Source: Actinomycetes bacterium (lineage in GTDB: Bacteria > Actinomycetota > Thermoleophilia > BMS3ABIN01). From it: DNA of 64,000 nucleotides. The translations under genes were made by a program, and so were the position numbers. Within the stretch, counting starts at the first letter, position 1; every line of letters begins with the position of its first letter. The DNA lies in assembly GCA_021785935.1 (NCBI GenBank), contig JAJYOG010000004.1, forward strand, positions 28,052-92,051. Direction: 5' to 3'. Below the pieces are notes generated by a model, which did not search any database, was not told the origin of the DNA, and saw nothing but the letters and a program-made list of their open reading frames with translations. Of the stretch, positions 61,592 to 64,000 are shown one piece after another.

Positions 61592-61820
61592 ATCGCTAAA
61601 AGAATTGAGGGATTTGTCTAGTGAAGAATTGACTACGAGATATGATCGCCTCGCTCTTCATATGGATCCCGGCATTAAGCATTATCAGACAGAAATAGCT
61701 AGAAGAGCGCAGGACAAACAGACAAAAACTATGATTTACTGTACTTTTGTGATAGCTGGAATGACTTTTCTAATACTGGTGCTCACCGTAGCCAATCTGG
61801 TGTTCATTATGAAAAAATGA
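61584..61820 (+). CDS. Small single-helix membrane protein
   Basis: A 78-residue protein from GTG 61584, chosen because GGAGG lies 11 nt upstream; the track start at 61575 leaves only a 2-nt spacer. It overlaps the restriction gene by 8 nt, so translation is coupled. A charged N-terminal half with LRDLSSEEL and [20 protein letters not shown] is followed by one membrane helix ([26 protein letters not shown]). No family recognised. It could be a membrane partner of the island (inference). Confidence 0.65.
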   Translation: MSESLKELRDLSSEELTTRYDRLALHMDPGIKHYQTEIARRAQDKQTKTMIYCTFVIAGMTFLILVLTVANLVFIMKK

Positions 61821-61824
61821 GGTT

Positions 61825-62124
61825 ATGAATTCTAAACTAAAAATAAGTGCAGCGGTTCTCGCCGACTTCTGCCGCCGCAATCACATTCGCAAGCTGGCGT
61901 TCTTCGGCTCAGTTCTGCGCGAAGACTTCCGACCCGATAGCGACGTGGATGTATTGGTGGAATTCGAAACCGGCCAGGTGCCCGGTTTCATCCGTCTCGC
62001 CCGCATGGAGCGTGAACTCTCTGAACTTGTCGGGCGAAAGGTTGATCTGCGCACCCCCGAAGATTTGAGCCGTTACTTCCGCGATCAAGTGGTTGCCGAA
62101 GCCGAGGTCTTATATGCGGCCTGA
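61825..62124 (+). CDS. mntA: MntA-type nucleotidyltransferase antitoxin
   Basis: A 99-residue minimal nucleotidyltransferase. The catalytic motif [20 protein letters not shown] (GSx10DxD, residues about 28-45) is intact. MntA proteins neutralise HepT by adding AMP to a tyrosine. The ATG is 4 nt after the membrane-protein stop. It overlaps hepT by 11 nt. Confidence 0.92.
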   Translation: MNSKLKISAAVLADFCRRNHIRKLAFFGSVLREDFRPDSDVDVLVEFETGQVPGFIRLARMERELSELVGRKVDLRTPEDLSRYFRDQVVAEAEVLYAA

Positions 62125-62452
62125 CGATGTAATACGCCTGCGTCACATGCTGGATGCAGCCAGCGAGGCGCGGGAATTTGTTGCTTACAACTCCCGGAAT
62201 GATTTGGACACCGATCGGAAGCTGACTTTGTCACTCGTAAAATCCATCGAAATCATAGGTGAAGCAGCATCCAAGGTTTCCGATGATACACGCAAGTTCA
62301 GTCCTTCAATTCCCTGGCAGGATATTACCGCAATGCGGAATCGACTCATCCATGCTTATTTTGACATCAATCTTGATGTCGTATGGGATACCGTCACTGA
62401 AGAACTACCTTCCTTGATAGATGCGCTCAAAGAGGCTCTGGCCGGCGAGTGA
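62114..62452 (+). CDS. hepT: HepT-type HEPN toxin
   Basis: A 112-residue HEPN ribonuclease partner of MntA. The RX4HXY motif appears as RNRLIHAY near residues 75-82, carrying the RNase residues and the tyrosine that MntA modifies. I chose ATG 62114 ([13 protein letters not shown]) over the track start 62093; it overlaps mntA by 11 nt, typical of this pair. HEPN toxins cut tRNA or mRNA under stress or phage infection. Confidence 0.92.
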   Translation: MRPDDVIRLRHMLDAASEAREFVAYNSRNDLDTDRKLTLSLVKSIEIIGEAASKVSDDTRKFSPSIPWQDITAMRNRLIHAYFDINLDVVWDTVTEELPSLIDALKEALAGE

Positions 62453-62453
62453 C

Positions 62454-62567
62454 ATGCCAACCGCGCTTCGCCAGATCGACGCCACCGACCGCCAAATTAA
62501 CCTCCTTGTTTACGATCTCTATGAACTTACTGACGAAGAAATCCAAATTGTTGAGGGCACACTTTGA
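62454..62567 (+). pseudogene. Duplicated tail of a restriction-modification enzyme
   Basis: This 37-codon frame (ATG 62454 to TGA 62567) encodes LRQIDATDRQINLLVYDLYELTDEEIQIVEG, matching the C-terminus of the restriction enzyme (RQIDATDRQIDRLVYELYGLTDVEIKIVEG) with a few substitutions. The rest of that gene is absent. It overlaps the next gene by 4 nt, so it is the relic of a second enzyme that was once upstream of the DUF3800 gene. Confidence 0.85.
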
Positions 62568-63385
62568 CCAGCAACCCTTCGATACACCATTATTTTGTGG
62601 ATGAATCGGGCGATCTGACCCTCTTTAACAAGCGTGGGTCGGTAATTGTCGGCAACGAAGGGGTTTCGAAAATGTTTATGGTTGGGGTGGCTCACATCCC
62701 TGACCCTGACCGCGTACACCATGAGTTGGAAACTTTAAGGAGTGGCCTTCTGGATGATCCTTACTTTAACGGGGTTCCTTCCATGCAACCTGCTGCAAAT
62801 AAAACTGCAATATGTTTTCATGCGAAGGACGATCTCCCGGAAGTTAGGAGAGAAGTTTTTGGCCTTCTTTCAGAACTTGGCATAAAAGTTCAGATTGCCA
62901 TTAGACGCAAAGCGAAACTAGCTGAAGCGGCGAAAATCTCATACAAGATGGGCAGCAAAATTCAGCAGAATTCGATATACGATGATTTGGTCAAGAGGTT
63001 ATTCAAGAACTTGCTTCACAAAGCTGATGGTAATGCTATAACTTTTGCTCACAGGGGCAACTCGCCCCGTCAGGAAGCGCTGGGGGAAGCAATTACCAGG
63101 TCAAAAATCAATTTTGAGTCATTATGGAATGGCACAAAGATGGTGAGCCCGACTGACATTCTTTCGACTACCCCATCCAATTCAGCAGGATTACAGGTTA
63201 TCGACTACTATTTATGGGCCATTCAGCGCATGTATGAGAGAGGCGAAGACCGCTTTTTCAACTTGCTGGCTTCGGATTATCGCCTGATCATGGATCTCGA
63301 TGATATTCGCAACAAACCTTACGGTGAATGGTATAGCGATTCAAACAAGCTATCGTTGGAAAAGATAAAGCTCGAAGCAAGCTAG
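62564..63385 (+). CDS. DUF3800 protein
   Basis: A 273-residue protein with the DUF3800 hallmark DESGD at the N-terminus (HHYFVDESGDLTLF) and a C-terminal QVIDYYLWAIQRMYERGEDRFF segment, an arrangement reminiscent of RNase H-like nucleases. DUF3800 proteins often occur in phage-defence islands and with restriction genes. TTG start, overlapping the restriction-tail relic by 4 nt. Function unproven. Confidence 0.85.
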   Translation: MTSNPSIHHYFVDESGDLTLFNKRGSVIVGNEGVSKMFMVGVAHIPDPDRVHHELETLRSGLLDDPYFNGVPSMQPAANKTAICFHAKDDLPEVRREVFGLLSELGIKVQIAIRRKAKLAEAAKISYKMGSKIQQNSIYDDLVKRLFKNLLHKADGNAITFAHRGNSPRQEALGEAITRSKINFESLWNGTKMVSPTDILSTTPSNSAGLQVIDYYLWAIQRMYERGEDRFFNLLASDYRLIMDLDDIRNKPYGEWYSDSNKLSLEKIKLEAS

Positions 63386-63567
63386 GTTCCAGTGGACAGG
63401 CCACCTGAACACACGGCATGAAGCCGACTTTCGCTTACTACGAGCTACTTTATATATACCCTTTATTGATGATTATGGCAATGTTTATTCAAGTAACAAC
63501 TATCAGAGTTCATTGGAATTTTCGGGTTTTGAATAAGGAATATTGATAATAAGGAAGGGGCTAACAA
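63386..63567. other. Intergenic gap between DUF3800 and Mrr-like gene
   Basis: An AT-rich 182-nt stretch with no ORF of note. GGAAGGGG lies 12 nt before the ATG at 63568. Confidence 0.4.
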
Positions 63568-63918
63568 ATGACAATCTCCGCCTATCAAACCACAATGCTC
63601 CCTTTGATGGTCTTCGCTAGTGACGGCCATGAACACACGCTAAGGGAAGCGGTAGACCGTCTGGCGGATCAATTCAAACTGACCGCCCAAGAACGGAAGA
63701 CGCTCCTGCCAAGTGGACAGCAAGCGATGTTCCTCAACCGTGTTGGCTGGGCCAGGACTTACCTAAAAAAAGCCGGCCTGCTGGACTCCCCCCGTCGGGG
63801 CTATTTCAAAATCACTGAGCGAGGATTGCAGGTTCTTAAAGAATCACCAGCAATAATAAATGTTTCTTTTCTCAAACTGCTCATCCGATTAGCTCAGGAA
63901 ACGACCAATTGCGCATAA
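63568..63918 (+). CDS. Mrr N-terminal winged-helix protein, truncated
   Basis: A 116-residue product that matches the N-terminal domain of Mrr-type restriction endonucleases (MLPLMVFASDGHEHTLREAVDRLADQF, LLPSGQQAMFLNRVGWARTYLKKAGLL, GYFKITERGLQVL). Full Mrr is about 300 residues with a C-terminal nuclease domain. Here the frame stops after LKLLIRLAQETTNCA, so the nuclease domain is lost or lies in another frame beyond 63918. The last 80 bp of the window show no continuation that I can identify. Confidence 0.8.
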   Translation: MTISAYQTTMLPLMVFASDGHEHTLREAVDRLADQFKLTAQERKTLLPSGQQAMFLNRVGWARTYLKKAGLLDSPRRGYFKITERGLQVLKESPAIINVSFLKLLIRLAQETTNCA

Positions 63919-64000
63919 GTCACTGGCCCAGTATAAAGGACACATCGATTGAGCAAGCGGCGGAAGAGGTCGGTCCGGTTGCGGCGGCGGTTTAAACGAT

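Overview
The window looks like a chromosome segment of a deep-branching Actinomycetota (Thermoleophilia/Geothermincolia-like). This is inferred from the conserved gene order rpmE-thyX-DUF1385-prfA-prmC...tsaC-rpiB-glyA...dCMP deaminase-wecA-atp operon-murA, from a CBS-less GuaB3-type IMP dehydrogenase, from the nadD-LCP-rsfS arrangement, and from GC-rich codons with many GTG/TTG starts. No 16S rRNA is present, so the placement is tentative.

Layout. 1-1.4 kb: a decayed large serine integrase pseudogene that runs antisense into a tRNA-Ala gene, then tRNA-Ala(UGC), tRNA-Ala(CGC) and tRNA-Val(CAC), all on the minus strand. 1.4-13.9 kb: a lipoprotein, then the translation block rpmE, thyX, DUF1385, prfA, prmC, tsaC, rpiB, glyA, interrupted by a 1718-residue protein with about 42 TPRs. 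13.9-25.3 kb: an accessory block between glyA and the dCMP deaminase. It holds two secreted proteins sharing a repeated WYD...SQR module, a HigBA-like pair with a shortened toxin, and a four-gene surface-sugar cluster. 25.3-34.5 kb: dCMP deaminase, WecA/TagO, and the complete F1Fo ATP synthase operon. 34.5-40.6 kb: murA, proB, proA, nadD, an LCP/LytR_C protein (frameshifted) and rsfS. 40.6-50.8 kb: a corrinoid methyltransferase pair (MtaA-like plus corrinoid protein), a radical-SAM/glycosyltransferase cluster, and a RACo-like ASKHA protein that could reactivate the corrinoid protein. 51-57.6 kb: lepB, nfo, a RpiR regulator, guaB3, pdxS, pdxT and a frameshifted DedA gene. 57.6-64 kb: a defence-like island with an ORF6N protein, a fused restriction-modification enzyme, a MntA-HepT toxin-antitoxin pair, a duplicated tail of the restriction enzyme, DUF3800, and an Mrr N-terminal fragment.

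Points most worth following: (1) four related GTCRCAAATTGYGAC palindromes, three upstream of the ORF6N gene and one, a perfect 29-bp palindrome, inside its coding sequence; (2) inverted-repeat elements ending in GGGGAC at the starts of proB and pdxT and between guaB3 and rpiR; (3) the shared WYD/SQR surface module; (4) the restriction island with an AT-rich swapped specificity region and a duplicated tail; (5) a HigB-family toxin lacking its core but keeping its antitoxin and a candidate operator; (6) the radical-SAM/B12 and glycosyltransferase cluster next to a corrinoid methyltransferase module. No CRISPR array, complete insertion sequence or replication origin was seen.
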